A DNA stretch of 64,000 nt, from NCBI GenBank assembly GCA_001931905.2, contig MSJI02000850.1:62001-126000 (forward strand), in the 5' to 3' direction. A program made the position numbers and the translations under genes. Origin of the DNA: Cladosporium sp. IMV 00045. Its lineage: Eukaryota > Ascomycota > Dothideomycetes > Cladosporiales > Cladosporiaceae. Positions 43,449 through 54,426 of the stretch are shown here, one piece after another. The notes beneath the pieces are model-generated. The model ran no database searches, was not told the origin of the DNA, and saw nothing but the letters and a program-made list of their open reading frames with translations. Within the stretch, counting starts at the first letter, position 1; each line of letters opens with the position of its first letter.

Positions 43449-45019
43449 TCACAAGACTCTTTCCACCATTTTGATGCCCTCAGGCTCAAGCTTCGCGCGG
43501 ATCTCATCGCACATATCAGGAGAGTACGGTGCGAGGACACCTGGCTTGTTGAACGCCGGATGTCCATCCAGAAGCAGCTTGGTTGCTATGCCGCATGTCA
43601 CACCAACAGACAGCGACATGCCAGAATATCTGTTCGGGTCACCGAAGAGCTCGAGCGTCGAGGTTTTCATTTCCTGTGAGTGTACAGTGATCAATGATCG
43701 TGAGCAACAAAGAGCCCGAACGAGAGACTTACCGTCTTGCCGTCAGGCCAATCAATCACAAACTTGTGCTGAAGCATGACAAGATCTCTTTGACCCGGTT
43801 GGAACCCAATCTCGTTTGCCAGGTGTTCCGCGAGGGTATCGAGTAGACTGGACTTCGCGACGGGCTTCGACGAAGACAGGAGCCCCATCCAACGGAACCC
43901 AGAGATCACAAGCTCGAGTTCTTGTTCGCCAGCGTAGCTGCAGATGTCCTTGATACGCTCTATCAGCGATCTAGCGAGCTGTCAGCACGGCATCAAGAGA
44001 CCAAAAAGACGCATATACTTACTGTTCGCTACAATCGGTCACGCCCATGGCCTTCGCAGTCGCTTCAGCCCATGTGATACCCTCGACCATCCAGTCCTTG
44101 GGCTTTGGATCAAGCCAACCAGTTTTGAGTAGTGCTCGCGTCAACTGCGGGTTTCCATCATATCTGAGAGAGCCTCGAATCACTGTCTGGGCTTCGGGAA
44201 TGTTGTACAGCTCTCTGAAGGGAACTGTGTCACGGTTGGGGTACGCAAGAAAGTTGTATCCATCCAGCACATGATACGGAGTCGCCGTTGCCATCAAGTC
44301 CTCAGCTGGAATGTCGACTTGCTTGCCATCTTTGATGAAAGATGCGGAGTTGCACTGAGACAAGAAGACGCCTCTTGGTGACCAGGAGAATCTCATCTTC
44401 AGCGGGTTATCTGCGCAATCGGGGGCTGGTAGCCCGCCGCAATAAGAGTAGAACTCTCGAACCTATCGCACGTCAGTAGGCGGTTTATTGATCTGAACAA
44501 TGGGAGACAGACCTTTCCTCCCTGCGCATGCGCTTCACTGATGACCTTTACAGCGTAGCAATGATCTACGCCTGGGTCCACTCCGACTTCGTTGAGAACG
44601 ACAATTCCAGCTTTCTTTGCAGCCTCATCGAGTGCTTTGATCGCGGGAGAGACATAACTCGTAGTTACGACGTTGGTCTTCGATTCAATGGCAAACTCTA
44701 TCACCCTTGCATGGAAGACATAAGGCACGAGGGAAATGACCAGATCAGACGCTGCAATGGCGTCTCGAAGCTCATTGTCGTTTGCGCCTACGTCCAGGCT
44801 GATCGCTTTGGCACGCTCGAAATCGCGAACCAGTTTCTCGGCAGTTTCGAGGGTGCGGCATGCTATATCTTGTCAGCGCCTGTCCATTGAATTTTGGCGA
44901 GGGGCGGCAAAAAGAGTCATACCCACTGTGATCTCCGAATTCAGATTCTGGTGAAGGTATTCCACGCATGGGCGAGCCACCATGCCGGACCCCAGAACGA
45001 GGATCTTGATTGTAGCCAT
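43449..45019 (-). CDS. Saccharopine reductase-like enzyme B
   Basis: Second Lys9-family enzyme. Five exons: 45019-44923, 44862-44513, 44462-44023, 43970-43733 and 43673-43449 (introns 60, 50, 52 and 59 bp), 449 residues; every phase closes. Motifs: KILVLGSGMVARPCVEYL, VACRTLETAEKLV, DLVISLVPYVFH, VVTTSYVSPAIKALDEAAKKAGI, EVGVDPGVDHCYAVKVI, and SYCGGLPAPDCADNPLKMRFSWSPRG. It keeps more of the ordinary Lys9 signature than A (TSYVSP, SYCGGLPAP, AYPNRDTVPFRELYNIPEA), so it could be the true lysine enzyme or a second specialised copy. By eye, A and B share about two residues in five; their intron positions differ, so this is not a recent tandem duplication. Confidence 0.9.
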
Positions 45020-45690
45020 AGCGACTTCCCGTGATTCAATGTTGCCAGAGCAGATACGAAGCGAAGCGGCTCGCAATTTTTAACATGCCGACCTCCACGA
45101 TCCTCACCGGTTTCGGACAAGGCGGTGTGAGTATTGTCTGCAAAGGCAAGGCTACATGCAATAAAAGTGAGCATGGGCACACCTGCCTGCATCGGAGACG
45201 ACCTCTGTCGTATCCAATCAAGACGCGCGTACCCATGCCACCTTCTGTCAATACCGGTGACGCCGTGCATGACCTGCCGTGCCGCTTCGGAGCAGCAGGT
45301 TCAATGTTCCGTCCCTTCTTTTGTATCACAAGGTGAACTTCAGATCCTCGCCTCCGCATGTGACTTCACGAAGGCGAGGACCTTCGATATTGCAATGGCG
45401 AGCCTTGCGACGCTTTGGGTCATCTGCATGATACCCCACCTCGCCTTTCCATCTTCACACATGCATATCCAGCAATTATCGACGTGGCTTGCATGGGATT
45501 GATCCAGATGACTCTTTTGACCTGTTTGATGAATGTGACTCGGTATGCTGCATGCATCGACATTGTTGAGGATGTGCCAAAGCGACTTGGCGTAGCTGCT
45601 GGTATCAGATAAAAGCAAGGCTATGATTGCACAGCATGAGAGCCACACTTCGGCTACCACGACAACCAACGGAAGTATCTGGAAGAAAAG
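45020..45690. other. Intergenic, 0.67 kb
   Basis: Divergent upstream region of reductase B and the O-methyltransferase. No gene recognised; the true 5' end of the methyltransferase gene may reach into its right end. Confidence 0.55.
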
Positions 45691-46733
45691 ATGCTGTGTA
45701 GCTTGCTTTCGCTACCGGTGAGCATACTCCATTCCTTATTGGCCAACAACGCAAGGCTGATGGCAGCAGCCCAAGGCAATTGAACACCTCGATAGGTACG
45801 CAATCGACTCTTCTTCGGCCGTGTCGTCCACACTCCGCGCACACTACGATTGGACTGTGAATGAGTTCCCAGACGCGGACCGTGCATCCTCATTGCTCCA
45901 GGTGAGAAGCTGCCGATCACAGTAGGAGCTTCCAAGTCTATCATTGACATTCGATAGGCCCAGTGGATGCTTCAGAAGGCGAGGGATCTCGACGCTAAGA
46001 GAAGTATGGCTTGCTGTTGCCTGCATCAATCATGAGCTAAGTAGCTCCTGTGCAGTTCTGGATGTCGGCTGCTACACCGGTCTGAGTTCTCTTGCTTGGT
46101 ACGAAGGAACTTCCGACGACGCAAAGGTAGTTCAGCCTTGTTTCTCAGCCTTGCGTATTCGTTGGCTGCTAACGCTTCGGGCTCAGATCAGCACAATCGA
46201 GTGTGATGCCTCTTTGGCCGCAAAGGCGCGGGCAAGGTTCTCGGACCTCGGATGTGATGACCGTATCGAAGTGATAGAAGGCTACGCCGACGAAATGTCA
46301 GCAAAACATGCATGCCTTGAGAAGGATGTCAACGTTCGGCTGATGCGAAGGCAACATAGATTACGCTCGCTTACAACCCCCTTTGACTTGATATTCGTCG
46401 ACCTCGAGTTCTCTGCATACCTAAAAACAGTGACTGCGATATTAGATCAGAAGATTCTCTCACCAGGCGGCGTTATTTTGGTTGATAACGGTGAGAGCAG
46501 AGTTTATCTTTCGGACTGGCATTTCAGAAAACTGACAGTCCACAGTCTTTGCCAGAGGTTTCGCAGTTGGCTGTGGTACGGCTGATAATTTGCCTGCAGG
46601 ATTTGACATACAGCATTGGTTGGAAGCCGGCAGGCTGGTGAAGGAATTCAACGCAGCCATGGCAGCAGATCCAAGGGTGGTGGTGACTATGCTTCCAATA
46701 TTCGACGGCATCTCTGAAATCCGCTTGATCTAA
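45691..46733 (+). CDS. Class I SAM-dependent O-methyltransferase (CCoAMT/COMT-like)
   Basis: Transfers methyl from S-adenosylmethionine to a hydroxyl of a small molecule. Six exons: 45691-45717, 45770-45901, 45958-46003, 46056-46126, 46187-46490 and 46546-46733; 255 residues, the usual size, all phases closed. The SAM motif is ILDVGCYTGLSSLAW; the second is TTIECDASLAAKA-like (seen as STIECDAS), then FDLIFVDLEFSAY (metal-binding Asp), GGVILVDNVFARG, and a C-terminal VVVTMLPIFDGISEIRL. The third intron removes GTATGG to GTGCAG and rejoins KR to ILDVG; unspliced reading gives a misleading longer frame. The fifth intron uses the CCACAG acceptor, not the nearer CTGACAG, to restore DNVFARGF. The first exon start is the least certain point. 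It is 240 bp upstream of the FAD enzyme on the same strand. Confidence 0.85.
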
Positions 46734-46970
46734 AAGTAGCAATGCCGTAGCAGCTCGAATATCGTTTAGCCAGCTCAAAGAAGAAACTGCACATGCATCG
46801 ATGCGCCTCTTATGCAATTCGCTTTTGCATCATGGTCAAGCGCTTCGAAGTAATGGGTGGCTTCTTGTGAGCTTTAGAAAACATGTGAAGATCACTCTCG
46901 GTGCGTTGATATCTCAATTGATCAGTGCTAAAAATTGACATGCTTTGAGCGGTATCAGAAAGTCTCAATC

Positions 46971-48759
46971 ATGCAAAAGTCAACTTCCATTCTGATCGTA
47001 GGAAGCGGTACCTTCGGTAAGTCGCCTTACTATGCGCGGGGTGATACACTGGGATTGACCTCGCAGGACTATCTACGGCCTGGCATTTAGCACGCAGTGG
47101 GTACAACAATGTTCGATGCTTAGATCGCTGGGCAGTACCTTCACCATCCTCTGCAGGTTACGACCTCAACAAGGTAAAAATTTTGGATTGAATTGTTGGC
47201 CTAGCTGAAAGACAGCAGATTGTGCGCACCGAGTATGTCGATCCAGTTTACACTAAATTGGCCCATGAGGCTTTGGATATATGGAAGCAACCGTTGTTCA
47301 AAAACGTTTTTCGTCACACGGGATGGTACGTAAACAGTTCTGACCAGACTCACTATCTGAATCGCACGCTTGACTGACACCGAACAGGATTTGGGGTACT
47401 GATGGCACACGTGAATTGGGCCGTGTGCAAGCCTTCAACCGGTCTTGCATGAATACTAAGCTGCATGGTGATTTTACGAAGGTGATTGACTTGCCCAATT
47501 GGGATGCTGCTGCTGAGCGTTTCCCATTTCTGGCTTCTGATCGAAGACATGCGGAGAACAAAACCGGGTTCAAGGCCATCTACAACAGCAACGCTGGCTG
47601 GGTAGAGCCAGTCCAAACCATGGAATTACTTCACCGCGAATGTGTCAAGCTTGGTGTCGTCTTCGTACACGGAGATGCCGGTACAGCGGTCAGCATGGAA
47701 ACCGATCCCTCTGGTGAAGTCATCGGAGTGAAAACTGCGGACGAAACGACCTGGCATGCCGACAAGATTGTGCTTGCCGTGGGAGCTTACAGCGATACAC
47801 TTTTGGATTTCAAATCACAACTACAAGCAGTGAGTCGGTATGCTTTATTCTATACGATCATGCTGATGACAGTCTCTTGCACATTAAGACAGCATATGTC
47901 GTCAGCCATGTTCGATTGACCGAAGACCAATACACGAGATACAAGGACATGCCGGTGATTGACATGTAAGTTCTTTCAAACTCCATTTGGCAGATTGGAC
48001 ATGTACTGACTTTCCAAAAGCTCCCGAAGAGGCTACTGGTAAGCTCAGCATCGATGTCCCTGGCTACACAGAACCTGAACATGGACCAGCTTCCCACCGA
48101 ACAACGATCGCATCATGAAGATATGCAAGTCAGTCGACTCCAAACCCATTTCGCCGTCTCAATGGTGACACCTATAGCACCGACTCTTCCTACATCAACA
48201 TTCAGGACACTGGAAAGCCATGGGGTGATCACTCGATCCCCCGAGATCCTGCCTATCATCCCACCGACAGACAACCACTTGAGGCAGAGCAAATCACTGT
48301 TGACTTCACGCGATACATTCTTTCTGAGCTTTGCGAAGCAGAAATCGCATCATCAAGGTAGGTAGTGGCCCTTTCAAACTAACCGCAAATTGCATGCTGA
48401 CTCCAAGTTCAGATTGTGCTGGGACATGGAGAGTAGGTGCCTGTCTCTTCGAACCTCGTAGCAACAACTGACAAGGCGCAGCGTTCGACTACAACTGGCT
48501 TATCGGCTATCATCCAAACTCGCCACAGTCCCTCCTAATAGCGACAGGAGGCTCAGGGCACTCTTTCAAAAACATCACAAACGTTGGAAAGTACATAGTC
48601 CAAGCGATGGAAGGCACCATCGACAAGGAGCTCGCAAAGCTGTGGGCCTGGCGACCAGAACTGATTGGCAAATTCCCTGAGCTTGAAGAGAGGGCTCGTC
48701 GGCCAAAATCGCACCTCGCTGATGCGAAGGGATGGAAGCACGACTCGTCAAAGCTGTAG
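46971..48759 (+). CDS. FAD-dependent saccharopine-oxidase / fructosyl-amino-acid-oxidase-like enzyme
   Basis: Flavin amine oxidase that would oxidise a secondary amine of an amino acid. Ten exons by my reading: 46971-47016, 47067-47173, 47219-47325, 47388-47829, 47889-47965, 48021-48038, 48090-48128, 48178-48357, 48413-48432 and 48482-48759. Total 437 residues, exactly the family's length, with all phases closed. FAD-binding motif ILIVGSGTFGLSTAWHLARSG; DLNKIVRTEYVDP; NSNAGWVEPVQTM; VLAVGAYSDTLLDF; TAYVVSHVRLT; FPPNNDRIMKIC; HSIPRDPAYHPTD; SRLCWDME with the family's flavin-linking Cys position; and ATGGSGHSFKNITNVGKYI. Exons of 18, 39 and 20 nt are needed to keep the conserved segments. The family contains fungal Fap2-type L-saccharopine/pipecolate oxidases and amadoriases. 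Beside two saccharopine reductases, saccharopine or a derivative is the likely substrate. Confidence 0.87.
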
Positions 48760-49162
48760 GGGTGCCGTTCCAGTCATTGATCGATGAGGGATTCTAGGAA
48801 TCGTCCTGAACTTTCAACATTGCCTTAATGCCCAGGCTTGTTTGTGATTTTCTTCAATCATCTAGGCTCGTGAGGGCAAATTCTACTTGATGGTACTCGG
48901 ATTTGTTGCTTCACAACGTTCGGGATTGTACTTTGATTGCAATCATCAATCTATCGTGGTCTTGAATGTCCTTATTAAGAATCCCGCATGCTTGCTTCTC
49001 TGGTATTTGAGATTGTAAGACGTAAAGATGCTGGTACATGACCTCGACGATGCTCTGCTATCATGAAACGACGCCGCACCCTCGATTCCCTCCGACCCAT
49101 ATCCGCGTCACACTACATGCGAGCCCGAGAACAGTGATGACGGAGAAACCTTTGAGCATGCT
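48760..49162. other. Intergenic, 0.4 kb
   Basis: Convergent 3' flanks of the FAD enzyme and the decarboxylase; nothing else seen. Confidence 0.6.
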
Positions 49163-50867
49163 TTACTCCAAGGCCGAGTTGCCGAACAACTCATGAGTTG
49201 CGAGGGCCAGGTCAGAGACAAATTGATCACATCGCTCCTTTGTCAGGTCCGTTCGCACAATCACTCGTAGCACTACCATCGATCTTGATCTGGTGTTGAT
49301 TGGATAGGCTTCACACCATTAGCTGTGTATAGTTTCGAGAAGTAATGGGTGGCGATCCAAGGCACATACCAGGAACTATCCATCCACTTTTACGCAATTG
49401 TTGCGCGATGGTGTACTCCTGGAAAAGTATTAGTACTCGCAGTCTGTGTAATTGGAGACGGGAGATATACCATCGTGTCCATACTTGCGCCGCAGTCTCC
49501 ATACAACTATCGGCAAACTCTCATCATCGTTTTTGCTGATGAGTTCGAACTTTTCGCCGCCGTCGATTTGCTTGATCTGATTCGCAAGACTTCGAGCCAT
49601 TGTCGTCAAGCCCTGCATAATTGTCAGATAGCCCATTCTGCCTGTTCGCAGTTAGTACTCAAAGCCACTCGAGAGTAAAAAAGACGACTTTACATACCCA
49701 GCCGGAGAAGCTGATAGTATTGCGCAATGACATATATTGCGGGCTTAGAAAAGTTCAAGGTGACAGAGGTCATCACTTCGTATCCGCAGTAGTCAACAGT
49801 GAAAACGAGCTCTGGTGGCAACAACTCTGGTCCCCTCCAGATCGCCCAACCCACCGAGGCGTATATCTGGCTGTTACCACGACTATTAGCCAGGTTCTTC
49901 ATTTTGCAGATGATACTCACCCGTCTATTCCTGTCAGTGAATCTGCAAGCGGATCAGGAGGGTCGAGAAAACTGACATTTATGTCCAGACACGTTGATGG
50001 AACAGACGCTTGGAAGTCTGAAGTCCCAGACCAATTGAGGAGACATGAACGGCGCGACAAACCCTCCGCTCGCTGCATCGACGTGGATCATCACGTCGAA
50101 CTCGGAAGTCTCATTCCTCCGCATGAGCAAGTCGTTCAACCCTTGCACATCGTCGTACTGTCCCGTCAAAGTACTTCCGAGGATGGCGCAGACCAGTATA
50201 CTGTTCTCGTCGAGAAGGTCAACAAAGTGCTGTGGATCAAATGTAAGATCTTCGTCAGAGCACTCGCAATAACGAATTTCCACGCCCAGATACAAGCCAG
50301 CTTTCTTCCAACACACATGGGCTGATGAGCTTGCAGCCATGTTTGGACGGTCGTAAGGCTTTCCGAGGCCTTTTCGCCATGCTAGAAAATGAAACATCAG
50401 TGGGAGGAACTGCTGAAGTGCAGTCATGCATTGTACCTTCCCATCTCTTTTTGGCCGCAAGAACAGCCAGGATGATCGCTTCGCTGGATCCCACGGTACT
50501 CGTGCCCACTGCTTTGACTTCATTGCCGTTGGTTGGTGCATTGAAAAGCTCTGCTATCATGTTGACGCAGTCTCGTTCCATGTTGTTGCTCGCGGGATAA
50601 GCTTCGTGGTGAGTGATGTTTTTCGGCTTAGTACCAGGTCAGACGGGCTCATAAATTGATAGAAGTGTCATTGATGGTCCTGCGCTTTCTTACCAGGTTC
50701 TCCAGTATGATATCTTCGATTTCTGGCTCCATGTAAGTAGTATGGAAGCCGGCCAGATTGAATGCAGGTTCACCATCAGACTGAATTCTTTGGCGGATAA
50801 CATGCTTTGTCTCATCTGGAGTGAGCCCACTGGTTGGGAAAAGTAGCTGCCCACTGTAGCTTCCCAT
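49163..50867 (-). CDS. PLP-dependent decarboxylase, glutamate-decarboxylase family (possibly frameshifted near 3' end)
   Basis: Group II PLP decarboxylase acting on an amino acid. Exons as read: 50867-50694, 50626-50437, 50381-49977, 49924-49921 (4 nt), 49870-49698, 49641-49471, 49418-49370 and 49308-49163. Family segments: [96 protein letters not shown] with the PLP lysine, [33 protein letters not shown], and [11 protein letters not shown]. The micro-exon completes the HKYG motif. Between exons 6 and 7 the strongest GT-AG pair (49471/49418, branch ACTAAT) leaves the frame off by one, so either a weaker 35-41-nt intron is used or the gene is damaged. Start at MGSYSG is tentative. Substrate unknown; glutamate or an aminoadipate/pipecolate-type acid would fit the cluster. 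Confidence 0.8.
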
Positions 50868-51695
50868 CTTGCGATCGAGAGATGGCGCCAAATTGACGCT
50901 GCTTGTAGACTATAGTATACTATTGTGAGTACGATCAAATCGTTGTTCAAACAGGACTTCGTAATAACACTGGCCATGGGAAGCTCGCATCTAGGAATAT
51001 TGTCATGCATGATTACATTGGGAAAATGCCGCCGCCGGGGGATCGCTCGATGCGCCGGTCAGAATCCCACAGTGTCCTCGGTAATGTGCCGGATGGGACA
51101 TTGTTCATGCATAATCAAAAGCTTGCGTGAGAATTATCATTATTGCCAAAATAGGACTGAGCTCGGCAGGTTCCTGTACTTGCCGAGTGGCACCGTGTTT
51201 CTCTCCAATCGAGCTTTATGCATGGGCGTCGTGCAGATAAACAGGGGAGTATTACATGATGCATGCCGTAGCTGCGTCTGCATATATTTGCAGGACCGTC
51301 GCTTGGCGTACCAAAAGCATAGCGCCACACGGCCTTCGCCTCAGAACAGGATTTTATTTGGGCAGATTCGAGTCACATCAAGATAGACGCATCGTGGATT
51401 ATCCATCAGGACCCCTGCAGAAGTTGATCAATCAAGCCTTCCCATGTTGTTATTAAAACATGAAGGGCTATAAGAATCACTAGCATCGAGAGACAGTAGG
51501 GAATCGTTTTCGCTCATTCTTCGAGGCGTGCATCATCAGAAGTGCTGCAAGAGTTTGATTAAGTGCTGCAAGAGTATGATGTGTGATGGGATGAGCGAGA
51601 AAACAGATGTTCGCGCTTGTTTCAATGACAAGGACATGCCTGACTCGTCTCAAGAAATCTTTCCTCATCATTTGGCCGTAGGCAAACGAACCCTT
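50868..51695. other. Intergenic, 0.83 kb
   Basis: Upstream of the decarboxylase and downstream of the MFS gene. No gene. A 21-bp imperfect tandem duplication (AAGTGCTGCAAGAGT core, two copies) is at about 51539-51581. Confidence 0.55.
51539..51581. repeat. 21-bp tandem duplication
   Basis: Two adjacent copies of a 21-bp unit with the shared core AAGTGCTGCAAGAGT followed by (T/A)TGAT; non-coding. Confidence 0.75.
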
Positions 51696-53374
51696 CTAGT
51701 CCCGCTGTCGCACTCGTACATCTCTCATGAATATGCCTGGTCTGACAAACATTGCGAAAGTTGCCATGACGCTGCAAACTACTCCCAAGCACACGAATAC
51801 GGTTTGTGGAGCGGATGCTGTAGTTGCTGCGTAGACCGCATTCAACAAAATAGGCGCCACTATACGCATGAACCCGTATAGTAGGCCGGTGGTGCCGAGT
51901 AACAGACCAGTCTGGTCCGCTGGGATGTGTTTCGTCAGCGAGGACTGTACGACGGGAAGACTGATACCGGCCAACGATGTCATGACACCGGATCCCACAA
52001 ATACGAGCGGCGATGCCGCGAAGGCATATCCGAAGAATCCGAGTGCTTCAAAAAGCACCGTAAACCGTATCAATGTCAGGTCGAAATTATCGCATCCTTG
52101 GTTGTGGCCTTGCGTGAGAGAAGATCCAGGGCGTCTGAAGTAAGAAGTCAGGAGAGGCAGAAGCAAGAAAAGTCCAGCTCCTCTGCATATGTTCACCATG
52201 CCAACGAATAGCGACTTCCGAGAGGTATCCCAGTTAAATTTCAGTTTAGCATAGTAAACAATGATGCTAAACGAGCTCCTTGTGATGCCTTCGAGACAGG
52301 TATCGACCATCGCAAGCAACACCATGTTCCGCCGAAGCGAAGGCGAAGAACCTTCACCAGTTGGCCATAAGATCTTGAGTGCAGCCAGTATAGTACGGGG
52401 TTTCAGACGATCATACCAGGGGCGACAGCCTCCTGCAGCAGATCGTTGAGACCGGGATTCCCAAGCAAGACGCCGCTGGCTTGGAGAAAGAGATTCTGGA
52501 ACCAAGAATGCCATAAATAGGATGAAACACAAGCATCCAGCGATTGCCAGAAAAAATATGGTGATTGCGCTGCCGGTGGCTCTGATGATAACTCCCGCCA
52601 ACAACGGACCGGCCGCGATACCCAGATACAGACAGCCATGGAGAAAGCCGAAGGCGGTGTTCCTCGTTGAAGCGGTAGTTGAGTCGGCGGCATATGACTG
52701 TGCAACAGCCATGATAGCAGCGGATGATCCAAAGAGTGCCTCAAATGCGTAACCAAGATAAAGCCAAGGAAGTGCAAAAGTCGTAGGAAACCAGGCAACG
52801 AGAATAGTAAAAGTCTCGTTCAGAAGCATTCCAAGTGCAGAGATCCACAGCATTGTTGTACGTCCATACAGATCAGAGAGCTCTCCTACTTTCGGACATG
52901 TGAACATGGATATCGTGCCTCCTATCAGGTTGCAGACCAAGACAAATTGGGTTGCAAGACTCTGAATCTCCGGCTCACGGCAGGTGTATGCTTCTGGCGG
53001 CATGAGCACGGAAGTCGAAATCGGGATTGCCTTACATTCATGACTTGCGCACCATGATTGGCAGGTCATATGATATATCAGGTCAAGTTTGGGCACCCAG
53101 ATGCCTCCGTAACCCAGTGTGTAGAGAAGATACACAGAGGTCAGCCAGTAAATCTATGTCAGCGATTAGTCTGAGCTATGACAGCAATAAAGGCATGTTG
53201 CAACTTTCAACTTACTGAAGGCTTTCTAGTGCATGGTTTGTCTCTGGCAGCGGCCTGATCGGTGACAAACCGCTCATCGTCGTCCCGGTCTGGAGCGGTG
53301 TCAAGAAGTGAAGCTCTCTCTGTTGGTTCCGCCGACCAGCTGATCGCGTCGCCAGTCCCAGCAGCGGTACTCAT
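51696..53374 (-). CDS. MFS transporter (TetA/HCP1-like, 12 TM)
   Basis: Proton-driven membrane transporter. Exons 53374-53216 and 53153-51696 around a 62-bp intron; 538 residues. A polar N-terminal tail (about 50 residues) precedes the first membrane segment IYWLTSVYLLYTLGYG. The MFS signature between TM2 and TM3 is seen as GELSDLYGRTTMLW (GxLxDxxGR), and a long cytoplasmic loop with SLSPSQRRLAWESRSQRSA lies between the halves. The first external loop is unusually cysteine-rich (CQSWC, HECKA, YTCRE). This pattern is typical of the fungal MFS group near tetracycline-resistance and heme/folate carrier-like proteins rather than the DHA1 drug pumps. It lies 830 bp upstream, on the same strand, of the decarboxylase and probably exports or imports the cluster's compound or precursor. 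Confidence 0.88.
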
Positions 53375-54426
53375 GGTAGTCCTGAACACCTCTCTTCTAT
53401 CAATAGAATAGGTCGTTTTCACTGGAAAATGTGATGGTGGTAAAAGAAGTTGATGTCCTTAGAAATGCGTCTGTCTGCAAAGTTGCAAGCAGCTAGGTGT
53501 AACCAACAGAGATGTCAGCTGTTTGATGTAGCACACAGCCTTAGACTACATAGGCTGCAAGCGGTCAGCTGTGTACATTTTACTAGGGCTGAAGGGTTAA
53601 GGTGTCGCTTTTCCCTCCCAAGCGAGCCTCTTCACTCGCAGCAATGTTCAGTCAGGCTGGTAGTGTACCAGATTCGAGATATCGTCCTTGCAAGAGCCTT
53701 CTTCAGAAGTACAGTACCAGAGAAAACATGTTTCATCATCTGCGTGTGCACCGCGGATTTTGTATTGCAATGTCCGAATGCTCATTAGTTGTCTCCTCAT
53801 CTGGACTGATTCCAAGATTCTTTCGAACGAACAGAAAGCCCACCATCATCATGCTTGCTCGCATTGAGATTGCCGACGTCGACGTCGACAATCCTAGAGC
53901 TTGGGCACATCATTGAAGTGAATGTTGTACTCGAAATCCCGCATGTCATTCACCCCTGATCAAAACCAAAACACCACAACGCTCTTGACCTCGGCCTTGG
54001 CACCGCCGACATCCTCCCCTCCATCGACCACCGCTATACCCGCCAACGCCTTCATCAACTTTATATCCATGCCAATACCAACCCCGCGTCTCTTACATGC
54101 TCTAGCTTTCTGGTGCCTTACGAGTCAAGAATTGCATCTTGGATGACAGCCAATGATGAAGTCCATAGCAAGCTGAGCTACCTCACCAAGAGACTTACAG
54201 TCGCGTGTTTGGTGCGTAGCTTTCGCCGCATGGCATCGCCATGCGGTTGGCATGCGCGATGGTGCTGATCATGTAGGTATCTTGTACCTCGTGATGGGAG
54301 GACATTACCCTCGGGAAAGATATATAATCATGGCCTGCTTGTTTGTGCAGGCTTCATTTCATACATTTGACCCCCGCCCTCTACGTCCCACCGGTCTTTC
54401 CTCAGCTCCCTTGTCTGATCTTCGAC
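53375..54426. other. Intergenic, 1.05 kb
   Basis: Divergent upstream region between two MFS genes. Several overlapping frames of 60-112 codons without recognisable products; no regulator gene found here. A short palindromic GACGTCGACGTC is near 53876-53887. Confidence 0.55.
54318..54326 (+). promoter_or_regulatory. TATA-box candidate for MFS gene
   Basis: ATATATAAT about 105 bp upstream of the ATG at 54427. Confidence 0.45.

Noticed and set aside
46491..46600. Premature end of the O-methyltransferase at 46585
   Set aside because: Using the CCACAG acceptor at 46545 instead of CTGACAG restores VDNVFARGF and a normal C-terminus at 46733.
47889..48432. Apparent frameshift and in-frame TGA (48116-48118) suggesting that the FAD oxidase is a pseudogene
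   Set aside because: The attractive frame GKLSIDVPGYT turned out to be intron sequence. Splicing TACTG|GTAAGC to ACCAG|CTTCCC and a further GTCAGT...CTATAG intron closes all phases and restores family segments, so the gene is intact.
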